Shown one piece after another: positions 43,801-54,810 of a stretch of 64,000 nucleotides of DNA. Both the position numbers and the translations under genes were made by a program. Below the pieces are notes generated by a model, which was not told where the DNA came from, ran no database searches, and worked only from the letters and a program-made list of their open reading frames with translations. Each line of letters starts with the position of its first letter. Position 1 is the stretch's first letter. The stretch is from Penium margaritaceum (taxonomy: Eukaryota > Streptophyta > Zygnematophyceae > Desmidiales > Peniaceae), in NCBI GenBank assembly GCA_023375785.1, contig SZWC01002390.1:67026-131025 (forward strand), given 5' to 3'.

Positions 43801-44244
43801 TGTAATAGCCATGGGCTACTTTGCGACTAACTGCAGAGTCAAAACTTAGGCCCTCATAATAGTCGTCACAGGGGAGTGAGCGAATGGTCGCCTCAGCCAT
43901 TTTGGCTACGACGAACCGCGCCACAAATGGACGTAGTCGTCATAGGGCATTTCTGTAAACATGCAACCTAAAACCCTATCGTTCCACGTGGCACATCCAC
44001 GTGGGAACAGGACCCTAGCGGTCAACTAGAGGGGAGGAGGAGTGACGCGATGGATCTTCCATCGCGGCACTCCTCTTGCCTTAAATCCGGCCTATGGACC
44101 AAATACGGGCTAGAATCAAACTAGACTCTAGCCCGAGATTGTTTTTCGGGCCTCAACTCGTCGAGACATCGGTCTCGAGCCCCGGAAACCCAGGAACTAT
44201 GTTTAAACTCCATTTTTAATTCTAAGAATAGCTTGTACGCTACA
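43801..44244 (-). repeat. 3' LTR of D
   Basis: TGTAATAGCC to GTACGCTACA on the plus strand, 444 bp, same length as its partner. It contains the word pair ACTAGACTCTAGCCCGAGA and CATTTTGGCT shared with it. Confidence 0.93.
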
Positions 44245-44262
44245 TTCCTCCCCCTTTGCTTC
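44245..44262 (-). other. Polypurine tract of D
   Basis: TTCCTCCCCCTTTGCTTC on the plus strand, i.e. GAAGCAAAGGGGGAGGAA on the element's strand, abutting the LTR. Confidence 0.8.
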
Positions 44263-47200
44263 GAACCGTCCTGGTTCGTCTTTGCTCACGGAGGTTTGAT
44301 CATTGCGTACTTGATGATGTAAACCATGCAACAAGATTTGTTAACAAGATCACACTTGTGAACTCTTGTCATCCGCAACACGGTTGCATCACGCTCACGC
44401 ACAATCAACCACACACTTGCGGTTTTTGTGATTGTGGTCATTAGCGTACAACATCCAGTGTTGATCGCATGATCCCTGGCTCTTACCAAGATGACACACG
44501 TATAATCCATGTACGCTCTTCACAAGTGTTGGTGAGTTTTCACCGAAGACTCATCACATGTGTGTAGTGGCATTGTCGATGCCTTTTGGGACGTACATTG
44601 TCAACAATGTCTTGCCTGTTTGGAAGAGGGTACATGGACTATATTTTCCCACATTCCGTGTGGTACGTGTTCAGCAAACGGTTGTGGTGACGCCTCCTCC
44701 CCCTTTGCAAGGAGCGTCCCTGCGACCAATTAACCGGGCATCCCCGCGAAAACCATCCAGGTCCACACAACACTTCCCATGTCGTTAGGACATGATCTCT
44801 TCCAAGGGGTTGTTGCCAAGGTGGTACCTCCCTGCAACATTGTTAATAAGTGCAATCCGAGATCTCGACATCAGTCCTCTCGGTTTGTAACCACGTGTTC
44901 ATGACCACGTGTAGGTCTACTAGACCTCATTCAGCATGTGGGTTGGTTGGCTGAACTCAACCAAGCTCCACTAAGTCCATGCAACTCGCATGCTAGCTTT
45001 TTCTTAGGGTTGGGAGGCACCAAGATCCTAAGACATGGTTGCTGAGCACACTTGTTTTTTTGGTAAAAGATTGCACTCATCTTTGAAGGAGGCGGCATTG
45101 GTCGTCTAGCATGCGCATTTTCCGTCAAAGTCCATTATTAGACACGACAATGCTCCGACCTAGATGATCCTAGTCTCAACCATCATCCCCTCATTTCTGT
45201 CTGGAATGGGTACCGTAGGTTGCCGCTCACGTCCCCGTCAAAAGCACACCGCTTTTGAACCAGGTCAACTGAGATAACCAATCTCAACAACCATGGATTC
45301 CATCCACGGACAAAGTGTTCATCGTACGGTATTCACCAAACGGTTGTACCATGATCACAATCATCTCGATACAAGTTGGAAGAACACCTTTCGGGTGTCA
45401 GTCCCATGTGATTGTGATCGATCACCTCTGAATCACATCCGGTGATCCTGGAACAACTAGTTCCTAATCGCGTGCAAGGGTTCCATTCAAGATCCCGTCA
45501 ATGGATTATGTTCGCCAAGTTGCAACAATCCGTGTTGCTTCAATGTCTTCAATTATGTACATTTGGTACTTCCATTCAATAGAGTATTCTCCATATGCCT
45601 CGCCCGAGGCGCTCGTGGAGGGGATCGCCCTCATTGAAGACATCCCGGCAAACATCCACCATTGTAGATACCACCCCAGCGACATCCAAAATTGTATTGT
45701 ACTTGCGTTCGGCAATGTACTTCAATTGAACCATCCCCGAAACCAAGGGGCTTGAGTCGCTTCACCATGACCTTTCAGGTCAGTGAAGCATGGTTCGACT
45801 ACACCATAGTCATTATGATTTCTCTCGGAGATTGGTTTTGTTCCAACAAATTGGATAGCTGGTGCTACACCATGCCTTGGTATGACCGGAATCCATCTAC
45901 ATTATGTTTGAAGAGCGTGACGTACACAACTAGTGTTCTGTGTCACGATGGCCTCAACTCTGAGACGTTCCTCAGAACATCAAAAGAATCTTATGAGAAA
46001 TATCGTTTCTCAAGATCCATCTTGAAGAGTTCCTTCACATCAACATTTTTTACACATTGGTCATCATTTTACCTTTGTGTTGCTTATGACTCGTGTGGTC
46101 GGTCGGACCACCAAGATGTAGGTGCTAACACACTGTTAGCATAAAGTTGCCGGCTTATAGATCGTCTCCACGGTCATAAGCTTTTATCACAAGACCTAGA
46201 CCTTGACGTGATCCCAGTTATGTCGTAGTTGGTTTCTAGCAATCTATGAGACCGTCATAGTTCTCTGGAGCGCCATTAGGTAGAAAATGAGTGTCGCTCA
46301 TTTTCTCTGAAATGGATTTTCACCGAACTGTGGATGAATTCATGTCATCGACGTCGGTTCATGTATTTTTGTCTATCAATGTCTATGACATGTTTACTCA
46401 CCGAGTGATGATAGACTGAAGGTGTCGTGTTCAAGTTTGTTCACTTTTGACATTCGGTCAATCTTGTCATATGCCAGAATTGACTCTTGCGATCCTTGAC
46501 CACCGCACTACGGCGTCTCAAATTGTGGAGGACCCATCAAAGAGTCTCTGCCCCTCTCTGGCTCAAATACAACTTACATTGACAATAATCATTGTCTCCT
46601 GAACAAGGTTGTGAGTACACTCATGTACCTTTTTATTGTCGGTACCGGTCGGGCACCCCGATTTGAATCCATCACTCACCGAGTGAGTGGGTGTTAATGG
46701 TTTCGCCATTGGAACTTCATTCAAGCGTATCATCCTTGACACGTTCCATCACAAACCGATATCTGCATCGTCCATGACTGATGATGCAGATAACCTCCAA
46801 AAGGTACTGATGCATCCAATACACACTGTGTACAAGCAGCACGATGGCAATCCTCAAGGATTAAAGTCGGCGTGCTAACAGGCCAGGTCACCTCTCATGA
46901 CATAGTCATGACACGGACACAGTCATGAAATGATCACATTTGCTTTTGAACATGGGGCGTGCGACTGTCGTGGCACACGTCCTGCACCCACCGAACCACT
47001 TGTTTGGTGAAATGGTATCGCCATTTTTATCCAAGACATCAACTGATATCGTCAGTTTGTCCAAAATTCACAAAACTGTTGTGATCATTCGACTGTTTAA
47101 CTTATCCATAATTGAATGTCGTGATCGACGCACCAACACTTAGGTTTTTGTGCATGTCGTGCACGTATTGAAAAGTGGATTGTCTCTGGTGCTTGATCAT

Positions 47201-47760
47201 GTGCGCCGACCCCTTGCGGTAATGCAAGCCATGCATATTTTGGAATTGGTGCTCAACGGACTGGGCTTTTGTAGCGCGTTCCATCATGGAGAGGGAGGAG
47301 TTTGTCCACCTTTAGCATGGTCAAATTTTGAGGAAAGCGTCCTCGTCATACGTGATCCATCCGATAAATTTGGTTCGTACTTCTTTGGAAGTACCTTCCC
47401 AGACTGCAATCGACAGGGTGGATGGTCGTCACTGTCGGTGGCGACCGAGATCGTTGTGTTTTTGTTACGCCGTTCAGGCATACCTCTGCTCACCACAGTT
47501 TTCTGTGCTTGTTTCTAGCCATACCTGTCGGTTCTCCATTTGAAGGATTCAACAGTATGACCATCGTCGACTTCGTCGAGATGACTTGAAAACGCCAAAC
47601 GACGTGGTTTCGACGCTTTGACAAACGCGCTTGATGCTCTTGCCCATAGAACCACTCCGCACATAGATGGAATGCTTTTGTCTGGTGGTCTATGGTAAGC
47701 TAGCACGACGAGTCAATGGTTGCCTAGTTTTTGCTAGTTGATACAACGGGGTGCGATCAG
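44263..47760. other. Interior of D, left part
   Basis: 3.5 kb of evenly mixed composition with only short frames on both strands and no recognised domain. I looked for gypsy and copia RT boxes (VDD), integrase HHCC and DDE landmarks and a zinc knuckle on the minus strand and did not find them. Either non-coding (LARD-like) or too decayed to read. Confidence 0.5.
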
Positions 47761-47775
47761 TACCCATGTTATCGG

Positions 47776-48495
47776 TGCAATCGATAGCTTGTAACAAGTG
47801 TTGTACCATCAGCACTAGCGTGGCTAGTCCAACCGAAGCTCATGGGCATAGTGTGTTCGACACTCGTATCAGTGGTGCATTCGGCACCCATAACAAGAGT
47901 GCCACCCACACTTCTTGTCAATCGTGCAATCGGCCTTTATGACAACAGTGCATTCGGCACTCGTGCAATCGGTGTATATGAAAACGGTACATCGGCACAC
48001 GATTTTACCGGCGAACTCGTTGGTCATAGATTCAACGCTCGTGGGAAAAGTGTGTTCGGCACTTGCATGAATGCGAGGATTGCCTTTTCCATGTTGGTCA
48101 TATTCCAAGTGCAACCGGCACTTGTCAATCGACCATCACTCATGGATTTCCCCCATCGCGTTTGTGTTTTGAGTGCGATTGGCACTCACGTTCTTGTTTA
48201 GTCAAAATCCATCCATAGATGACTTATCCAACATTCTTGGTGCAATTGACACCCACGTGGATTTGCAACCGGCCTTTGCTTTGGTCATACATTTGCAGAC
48301 CATGAGCAGTGCGTTTGGCACTAGCATCACGAATGCCTTCGACTTTTGTGACTAGAGTGCAATTGGCACTTTTCAGTGGTGTGTTCAACACCGACAAATC
48401 TTTTGCAACCAACACATGTGGTGTTGCCAGTAGTGCAATCGGCACTTGCGTTGATGGCGTGGCCGACACCCGTACAATAGTTCAACCGACACTTG
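47776..48495. repeat. Array of GTGC-N5-GCAC mini-inverted repeats in D
   Basis: About fifteen degenerate copies of a core such as GTGCAATCGGCAC, GTGCGATTGGCAC, GTGCATTCGGCAC, spaced roughly 25-70 bases. Each is a 4-bp stem with a 5-base centre. On the minus strand the cores give recurrent Ser-Ala-x-Cys-Thr residues (SAECTVV, SADCTTG, SANCTLV), hence short Cys-rich frames. Confidence 0.65.
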
Positions 48496-48499
48496 TTTT

Positions 48500-49600
48500 G
48501 TGCAGTCTGCACGTTTCACATTGTTGTGGCGAGTAGGAGAGTCACTGAGGGGTTGCAACACGTTTGTTGTTTCTTTGAAGTATCATCAAGACTTCGTCTC
48601 AATGGACGTCACCAATGTGGTTTTGCGACCTGGTGCACGTTGTAGTCGTCGTTTTGCGTAAACAAATCTGTTTAGCGCATGTATGACCTCTGTTGAGCTA
48701 TTGTAGACTTTTCAACGGTCAAACCTTCCAGGTTTTGTCACGAATACCCCAAACTACGAGGTTAATCCACAGAAATCTAGGCACTACCGGTGCTAAATTT
48801 CTCACATTAAAGCATTTCCAAGTGAATTCCGTTCACGACATGGAAAACTGTGGATTTTCCTCCTTTTTGTGCTTCGTAATGGATCAGAAAAAGAAAATCA
48901 GGACAGCTGATTTTTGGAAGATCTCAACTAGAGCTCTTAGATTTTTGCGTGGAAACCCATGGTCAACTTGACCATACATTCGGATCCGACAACAAAAGTT
49001 TCGCCGTTTCAAATGTTTTTGAAAACAGTTAACGTACCATTCCTCAATTTGAGGATTCACGAAAAATGAACATAAATTTGGCACGTCAAGTGCCTCCCCC
49101 TTTTTCTTTTTTTGGCTTGATGCTTGGAACCTTTCAAGAGGCACCCGGTGGTGTGTTGGGAAAACTGTTGTTTTTCCCCTTTTTCCCATGACTAGGAAAA
49201 TATTTCAGGACAATGATTGAGAACTTCTCAAAACATTGTAGAATTTAGATTGAGCTCCATGCCGCTTTTTACAGCGGTGGACCCCCGGTCAACGAGGCCA
49301 AACCTCGGGTTCAACCAAGGAACCAAACCTCGGTTCAAGAAATTTGGAATCTTGGTCTGAGCTTCAAACTGCTTTTTACGGCGCCTAAAACGGTCGCCAA
49401 ACCAAAAAAAATACATCCTTCATAGTATTTGGAACCAGCCGGGTCCAAAACACATGGTGTGTTGGAGGAAAATCTTCGTATGGGAAAAAAAAGAGTTCCA
49501 TTGTACTCGGGATTTGAACTTCGATCCTCCTGCTTCCCAAAGTGACGATTATCGACTGCTCTACTTGCGCACGTTTGCCATGGAGGTTTTTAAAAATGGA
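48500..49600. other. Interior of D, middle part
   Basis: 1.1 kb with TTTTT/AAAAA-rich words and no coding signal or repeat unit that I recognise, apart from GGTTCAA/AACCTCGG words repeated near 49270-49340. Confidence 0.45.
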
Positions 49601-49609
49601 TTCCAGCCC

Positions 49610-50500
49610 GCAAGTGTGCGGGGCCATGCCCTTCGGCAGAGAGGGAGGAATGAGGAAGCTTCTTGTCCTCCTTCCTTCTTCGGCCGTGGACCCATGTGAG
49701 GGGAGGAATGGGAAGTTCGTCCCGTCGCCTCCCCCTTGGGCTATCAGGCTCACGAGGGGCGGGTGAAGAGAGGGACGCCTCCCCTCTCCCTCCCCGTGGG
49801 GCCGTCACCCCACGTGAGAGCGGAAGGGAGGGGGTGGAGAGGGGAGGTCGTCTCTTCTCCTCCCTCTTCCCGAGGGGAGAGAGGGGAGATCGTCCCCCCT
49901 CCTTCCCCTTGGGCCGTCGGCCCATGTTAGAGGGAAAGGGAGGGGGATCACCCTCTCTCCCCCCCCTTGGCGTCTACGCGCCGTCGGCGCCGTGGCCGAG
50001 TGGGAGAGGGAGGAGGGGCTCGCCCCTCTCCTCCCCCTCGGCGCCGTCGGCACCGTGGACGAGGGGGAGAGGGAGGGAGGGGGCTCACCCGTGTCCTCCC
50101 CCTCGGCGCCGTCGGCGCCATGGATGAGGGGGAGAGGGGGGAAGTCGTCCCTCTCCTCCCCCTCGGCGCTCTCGGCGTAATGAACGAGGCGGACAGGAGG
50201 CCTCCCCCCTCTCCTCCTCGGCGCAGTCGGTGCCATGGATGAGGGGGAGAGGGGGGAAGTCGTCCCTCTCCTCCCCCTCGGCTCTGTCGGCGCCCTGGAC
50301 AAGGGGGAGAGAAGGCCTTCCCCTCTCCTCCCCCTTGGCGCTTTCGGCGCCTCGAACGAGGGGGAGAAGGGGGGGGCTGGCCCTCTCCTTCCCCCTTAGC
50401 GCTGTCGGCGCCAAGTGTGGCGGAGCGGAGTAGGGGATTTGCCCCTCTCCTCCGCGTGGGCTTTCTAACGAGGGGGCGGTGCAGTGGGGAAGAGACACTC
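49610..50500. repeat. About 60-bp fold-back minisatellite in D
   Basis: From about 49970 at least seven units of 56-65 bp: GGCGCCGTCGGCGCC, then GACGAGGGGGAGAGGG, a short centre, then CCCTCTCCTCCCCCTC. The purine and pyrimidine blocks of each unit are almost exact reverse complements, so each unit is a hairpin. Looser relatives extend left to about 49610. Frames of 100-165 codons across it are repeat artefacts. It lies in the leader side of D, near the primer site. Confidence 0.85.
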
Positions 50501-50859
50501 CCCCACCTCCCGTCTTGGCCTGTCTCTCAGCTCAACAAGCTCTCGACAAGCTCACGACGAGCTCTCGACGAGCTCGGTCCAACGTCGCGGCCGGGCGGCG
50601 TTTGGTGACTCCCTCCGCCTCCTTCTTTCAATACATGTTTTTTTTTGTCACTCGAGCTATCGGCTCGGTGATCGTCACTCTTTCTCCTCATTGTGCCGAT
50701 CTCTCCGCCAATCGGGCGGTGTTTGAACGACCGGTCCAAACATTCGTCCATTCTTCTTTCCTGTAAAATGCGTCGTCGGCTGACGCCATCCGTCGATGTT
50801 GATATCCGACGCCTGAGTGTTTCCGACAACCACAGTTTTCTTTTTTTGCGCGGAAGCCC

Positions 50860-50874
50860 TGGCTCTGATGCCAA
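50860..50874 (-). other. Primer binding site of D
   Basis: TGGCTCTGATGCCAA on the plus strand; on the element's strand TTGGCATCAGAGCCA abuts the 5' LTR. This is one base off the usual TGGTATCAGAGCCA, and the site sets D's orientation. Confidence 0.8.
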
Positions 50875-51318
50875 TGTAACAGCCGTGGGCTGTTTTGCGA
50901 CTAACTGCAGAACCAAAACTTAGGCCCTCAGAATATTCGTCACAGGAGAGTGAGCGAATGGTCGCCTCAGCCATTTTGGCTGCGATGAACCGCGCCACAA
51001 ATGGACGTAGTCGTCATAGGGCATTTTTGTAAACATGCAACCCAAAACCCTATCGTTCCACGTGGCACATCCACGTGGGAACAGGACCCTAGCGGCCAAC
51101 TAGAGGGGAGGAGGTGTGACGCGATGTATCTTCCATCACGGCACTCCTCTTGCCTTAAATCCGGCATATGGACTGAATGCGGGCTAGAGTCAAACTAGAC
51201 TCTAGCCCGAGATTATTTTTCGGGCCTCAACTCGTCAAGACATCGGTCTTGAGCCCCCTAAACCCGGGAACTATATTTAAATGCCATTTTTAACTCCAAA
51301 AATGGCTCGTACGCTACA
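50875..51318 (-). repeat. 5' LTR of D
   Basis: TGTAACAGCC to GTACGCTACA, 444 bp. It aligns end to end without gaps with 43801-44244 at about 91% by hand count. Confidence 0.93.
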
Positions 51319-52420
51319 CGGGCACCCGATCTCCTCCGTTTTCCCCGATACGATCGTCACCTGAATACCCCGGTGACCATCCTCTTCCAGGAGTCTTTCC
51401 CGTATCTCGTCCTACTCAGCCTGTGGTTGCTCTCCCCACGAAGCGGCAGCCCAAGGATTTTGAGTCACCACCTCCATGGTACATCTGTGAGGATGGCTTC
51501 GACTGCTGGGAGATCCTGTTTCAGGTGTGGGCTACTTCCGAGGGAGTGTGGCCTTACTACCACAGCCCGTACCAGCCTACGGACACAACACAGGTATTGA
51601 TAGCAGCCCGGGTCATGCGTGGACTCCTCTATGCCATGCCACGCGAGACCGTCGTCGACTTCCGCCCCTTCCTTGGCGAGACCGGCACATGCACCGGCGC
51701 CGATCCCCGTGGAGGCTGGGATCTGGCCTTATCCCTACTGGCCGTAGAGACGCACGGTACTCGTGCATCACACATTCGTGCTTTCCATTCGCTCCGTCAG
51801 GGGCCTACGGAGCCTGCAGCAGATTACTAGCGACGTGCCATGCGCATCTACACGCGCTTGGGAACCTAAGGAGGCACACAACTGTGGACGCTTCGTAAGA
51901 TTATGCTCGGAGTCTGCCTCGAGTACACCGACATCTTCACACGGTACAGCGACGCTGTCGTTGAGCCCTTCTCAGCCACTCTACAACTGCTCCCTTGGGC
52001 GCATCAGCATTTCCTTTAGGTGACCTCAGCCTTCAAGGCAGCCGTAGCCCATCAGGAGACTTCCCTCGCTATAACAGCCATCGCATCACCACCATCTTCC
52101 CGCCTGCAGTCTCCCTCTTCCTCCTCCATCACTTCCTTATCTTCCTCTTCCTCTTTGACCCCGTCTACACCCACGTAGACACAAGGCCTTACAGCAGCCG
52201 CCCAGGGGAAGAAGAAAAATAGGAAGCGTGGATCAGGTGAGCAGCAGTCGTCATCCAGCGGTAGTAGTGGTCGTTCTGTGCACTGCTACAACTGTGGAGG
52301 CGCCCATCGTTATATCAAGAACCAGCAGCCGCTTGACTGGGCGCGGATCACTTGTGGGCTCCAGGCTGCTCATGCTCTCCGTTCCACGTCTGGCACGTCA
52401 CCCACATCCTCCTCCGGACG
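51319..52420 (+). pseudogene. gag of C, part after D
   Basis: C's gag resumes at 51319. DGFDCWEILFQVWATSEG, GLLYAMPRETVVDFRPFLGE and HSLRQGPTEPAADY form the capsid-like part. CYNCGGAH near 52282 is the zinc-knuckle region. Fossil. Confidence 0.88.
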
Positions 52421-52779
52421 CGCGGCGGCCACGACTATAGTTGTTCCTGCCTCCTCACCGGCGAGCAGCAGCAATCCGGAACTACACTACCTCACCATCG
52501 TCGAGCTTCGCCACCTTTTGGCGCTCCGTTTTCAAAGAGGTGCGAGTGTGTTGTCATCTTTGTGTGGTTCAGACTGTTTGTTCATCCGTTCCTATGGCTC
52601 GTGACGACGCGTGTGGGGAAGCATAGTCTGCATGTGATGATGATTGGCCGGACTACACCGAGTGGATTCATGAGTCTCATCTTTGTGTTGTGCGTCGTTC
52701 CTCCGCATTGACGGCTCAGCCTCCCTCTGATGCAGAGTGTTCCATTGCTTATTGTACAGTGACCCCCACGAGCCGTGAC

Positions 52780-53390
52780 TCTGGTGGCACTTGGATCATC
52801 GATTCTGGTGCCACCATCACATGACGTGCCATCGTAGTGACTTTGTTGTTCTCGTACCTGTCACGTCTGTCCGTTCCTTTCGTACAGGGTCTGGTCAGTC
52901 CTTACCAGTCCATGGTGTTGGGGTTGTATACTTTGATGGTCCGTCTGGCCCCTTGTACCTTTCTGACGTGTTGTTTGTGCCTGATCTAGAGCTTAGCTTG
53001 CTTTCTGTGTGTGCTTGCACCTTGATGGGTCTCTCTGTGGAGCATACCGTTGACTCAGGGACTTTGACTGCTACTGACACCCGTAGTGTCATCCTGCGTG
53101 CTCCAGTCATAGATGATCTGTATCGCATCGCTCGGCCCTCCTCCCCTTGCTCTTCCTCTTCCTTCCGTCGTGTCTTCGTCACTGGTGCTCTATCTCCAGA
53201 ACACCAGAGGTTGCTTTATTGCCGTCTGTGTCACGTGGGCTTCGACATTGTGTTGAATCTTATTTGGACACAGCTCTCTCTCGGTCTTTGCGTGGCTTCT
53301 TTTGAGAAGCCACCCAAGACTGACTGTCTTTTTTGCTCTCAGGGGAAGATGCACCGGTGCACCTACCCTGACTCTCATTCCTGAGCACTT
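52780..53390 (+). pseudogene. Protease and pre-integrase relic of C
   Basis: GGTWIIDSGA at about 52783-52812, GPLYLSDVLFVPDLELSLLS downstream, then LLYCRLCHVG and CSQGKMHRCTYP (the zinc-binding pre-integrase region, 53210-53370). Fossil. Confidence 0.88.
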
Positions 53391-53399
53391 CGGCCTCTC

Positions 53400-54110
53400 G
53401 AGTTGGTTCACTTAGACCTTCTCGTCCCTCTTCCAATCGAGTCCTTGTCCGAGGGGGGCCAATATGTTATGACTCTAACTGATGACTTTACTCGGATGCG
53501 GTGGGTTTACAGCCTGCGTCAGAAGAGCAACCCCACCCTTACGGTTCGACTCTGGCTAGTGATGGCTGAGCGACAGTCCCGCCACACGTTACATACCTTT
53601 CGCTCGGATCGCGGTGGCGAGTTCCTTGGCGAGATGGACTCCTTCTTTGCTGAGCACGAGATTTTCACCAGGTCTCCGCTCTTGCCATCCCCAAGCAGAA
53701 CGGTGTATCTGAGCGCTGGAACCGCACCATGGAGGATGCGGTTCGCGCCATGTGGTCTGAGTGCAGTCTCTCAGAGTCTTTTGTCTTTGAGGGTTTTGCC
53801 TACATGTCTTGGGTCTGGAATCACCTGCACGGTCCACTTTCGGACCATATTACACCGTACGAGCTCTGGTTTTGACACCGTGCTGACCTCCGTCTCGCTC
53901 GCGTCTGGGGCTCCCTGGTCTCCATGTGGTACACCGAGAACCAGCAGGGGTCCAAGGTCTCACCTCGGGCCGCTTGTGTGTCTTCATACGTATTTCTCCG
54001 CGGTCGAAGCCCTGGCGCTTTTGGGACCCTACTCGTCGTCGCGTCATTCAGTCCCACGACGCGTTGTTTTCTGAGTCTCTCACCTACCGTGACCTGACTT
54101 CGATCACAGC
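53400..54110 (+). pseudogene. Integrase relic of C
   Basis: YVMTLTDDFTRMRWVYSLRQ, FRSDRGGEFLGEMDSFFAEH and, further on, AGTAPWRMR-type remnants of the WNRTME landmark. KPWRFWDPTRRR lies near the C-terminus. Fossil. Confidence 0.88.
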
Positions 54111-54780
54111 ACACACTGCCACCCATGTTCCTTCTTGTGAGGGTTCTCGACAGATGGGGGAGACTTCCATGCCAGCGAGCACCTCTCATCAGGCTGATGT
54201 GTCCGCTCAAGCCCCCTCTCGGTCTCCAACCCTTGATGACCACGCGATCATTGCCATTGGTCGAGAGATCTTGCCTGTACAGCCTGTTTCACACCCCGCA
54301 AGTACCTCTGTTCCCACGCCTCCTTCCGCACCAGAACCTGCGTCTGCTGGCACCACTATTTTTGTATCTGATCCAGCCTCGCCCACTCCCGTTCCTACGT
54401 CGGCTAGTACTCCTACGTCAGTGTCAGGTCTAGTCTTGCCTACACCAGCAATCACACCAAGCCCCGTGTTCCCCACACATGCATCTCCTCCCACGGGGTG
54501 TCCGGCTGCCTCGTCTCAGCCCTCACTAGCTGTGGTCGCACCTGTCCCTGAGCCTCAGGTGCGTCCCTCGATCTCAGGTTACTCCCGTGAGCCCGGTGGC
54601 CGTCTTTGACCACTCGATTGTGGAGCTCAGCGAGCGTCGGGCCCCACACCCTGGCGCTCCTCTCGTAGCATCGCAAGTGGTGACCCCGGCACAAAGGCCC
54701 TAGGCCTGAGTGTCCGTACTGAGCTCACAAAGGTACATCCAGCATGCCCCGTAGGGCACGACCTCGTCACTCGCGAGTTC
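54111..54780 (+). pseudogene. Integrase-RT linker relic of C
   Basis: Pro/Ser/Thr/Ala-rich segment (SAGTTIFVSDPASPTPVPTS) without the 36-bp units seen in A. The PPT word ATGGGGGAG lies at 54154-54162, as in B and F. Fossil. Confidence 0.75.
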
Positions 54781-54810
54781 CATATCGCATGTGATGTAGT
54801 AGCTGATCTC

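Larger units (their letters stand above)
43801..51318 (-). mobile_element. Element D: LTR element without visible pol, inserted in C's gag
   Basis: 7.5-kb element with two 444-bp LTRs (43801-44244, 50875-51318), TG...CA ends. Orientation is minus: a primer site reading TTGGCATCAGAGCC on the minus strand abuts the right LTR, and a polypurine tract abuts the left one. The 6.6-kb interior has no frame longer than about 155 codons and no gag, protease, integrase or RT motif that I can find, so it resembles a large retrotransposon derivative (LARD). LTRs differ at about 40 of 444 sites by hand count (about 9%), which would mean a few million years at the rate used for rice; the right rate is unknown here. 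Flanks CAGGT/CGGGC match at three of five. Confidence 0.88.

Noticed and set aside
44263-47760. Gypsy-type pol in the interior of D
   Set aside because: No RT, RNase H, integrase or chromodomain landmark could be read on either strand; left as pol-less pending a profile search.
49663-50498. Several 90-165-codon frames in GC-rich DNA
   Set aside because: They lie on both strands of the 60-bp fold-back minisatellite in D and are rich in RGRRG/SPSSP repeats.
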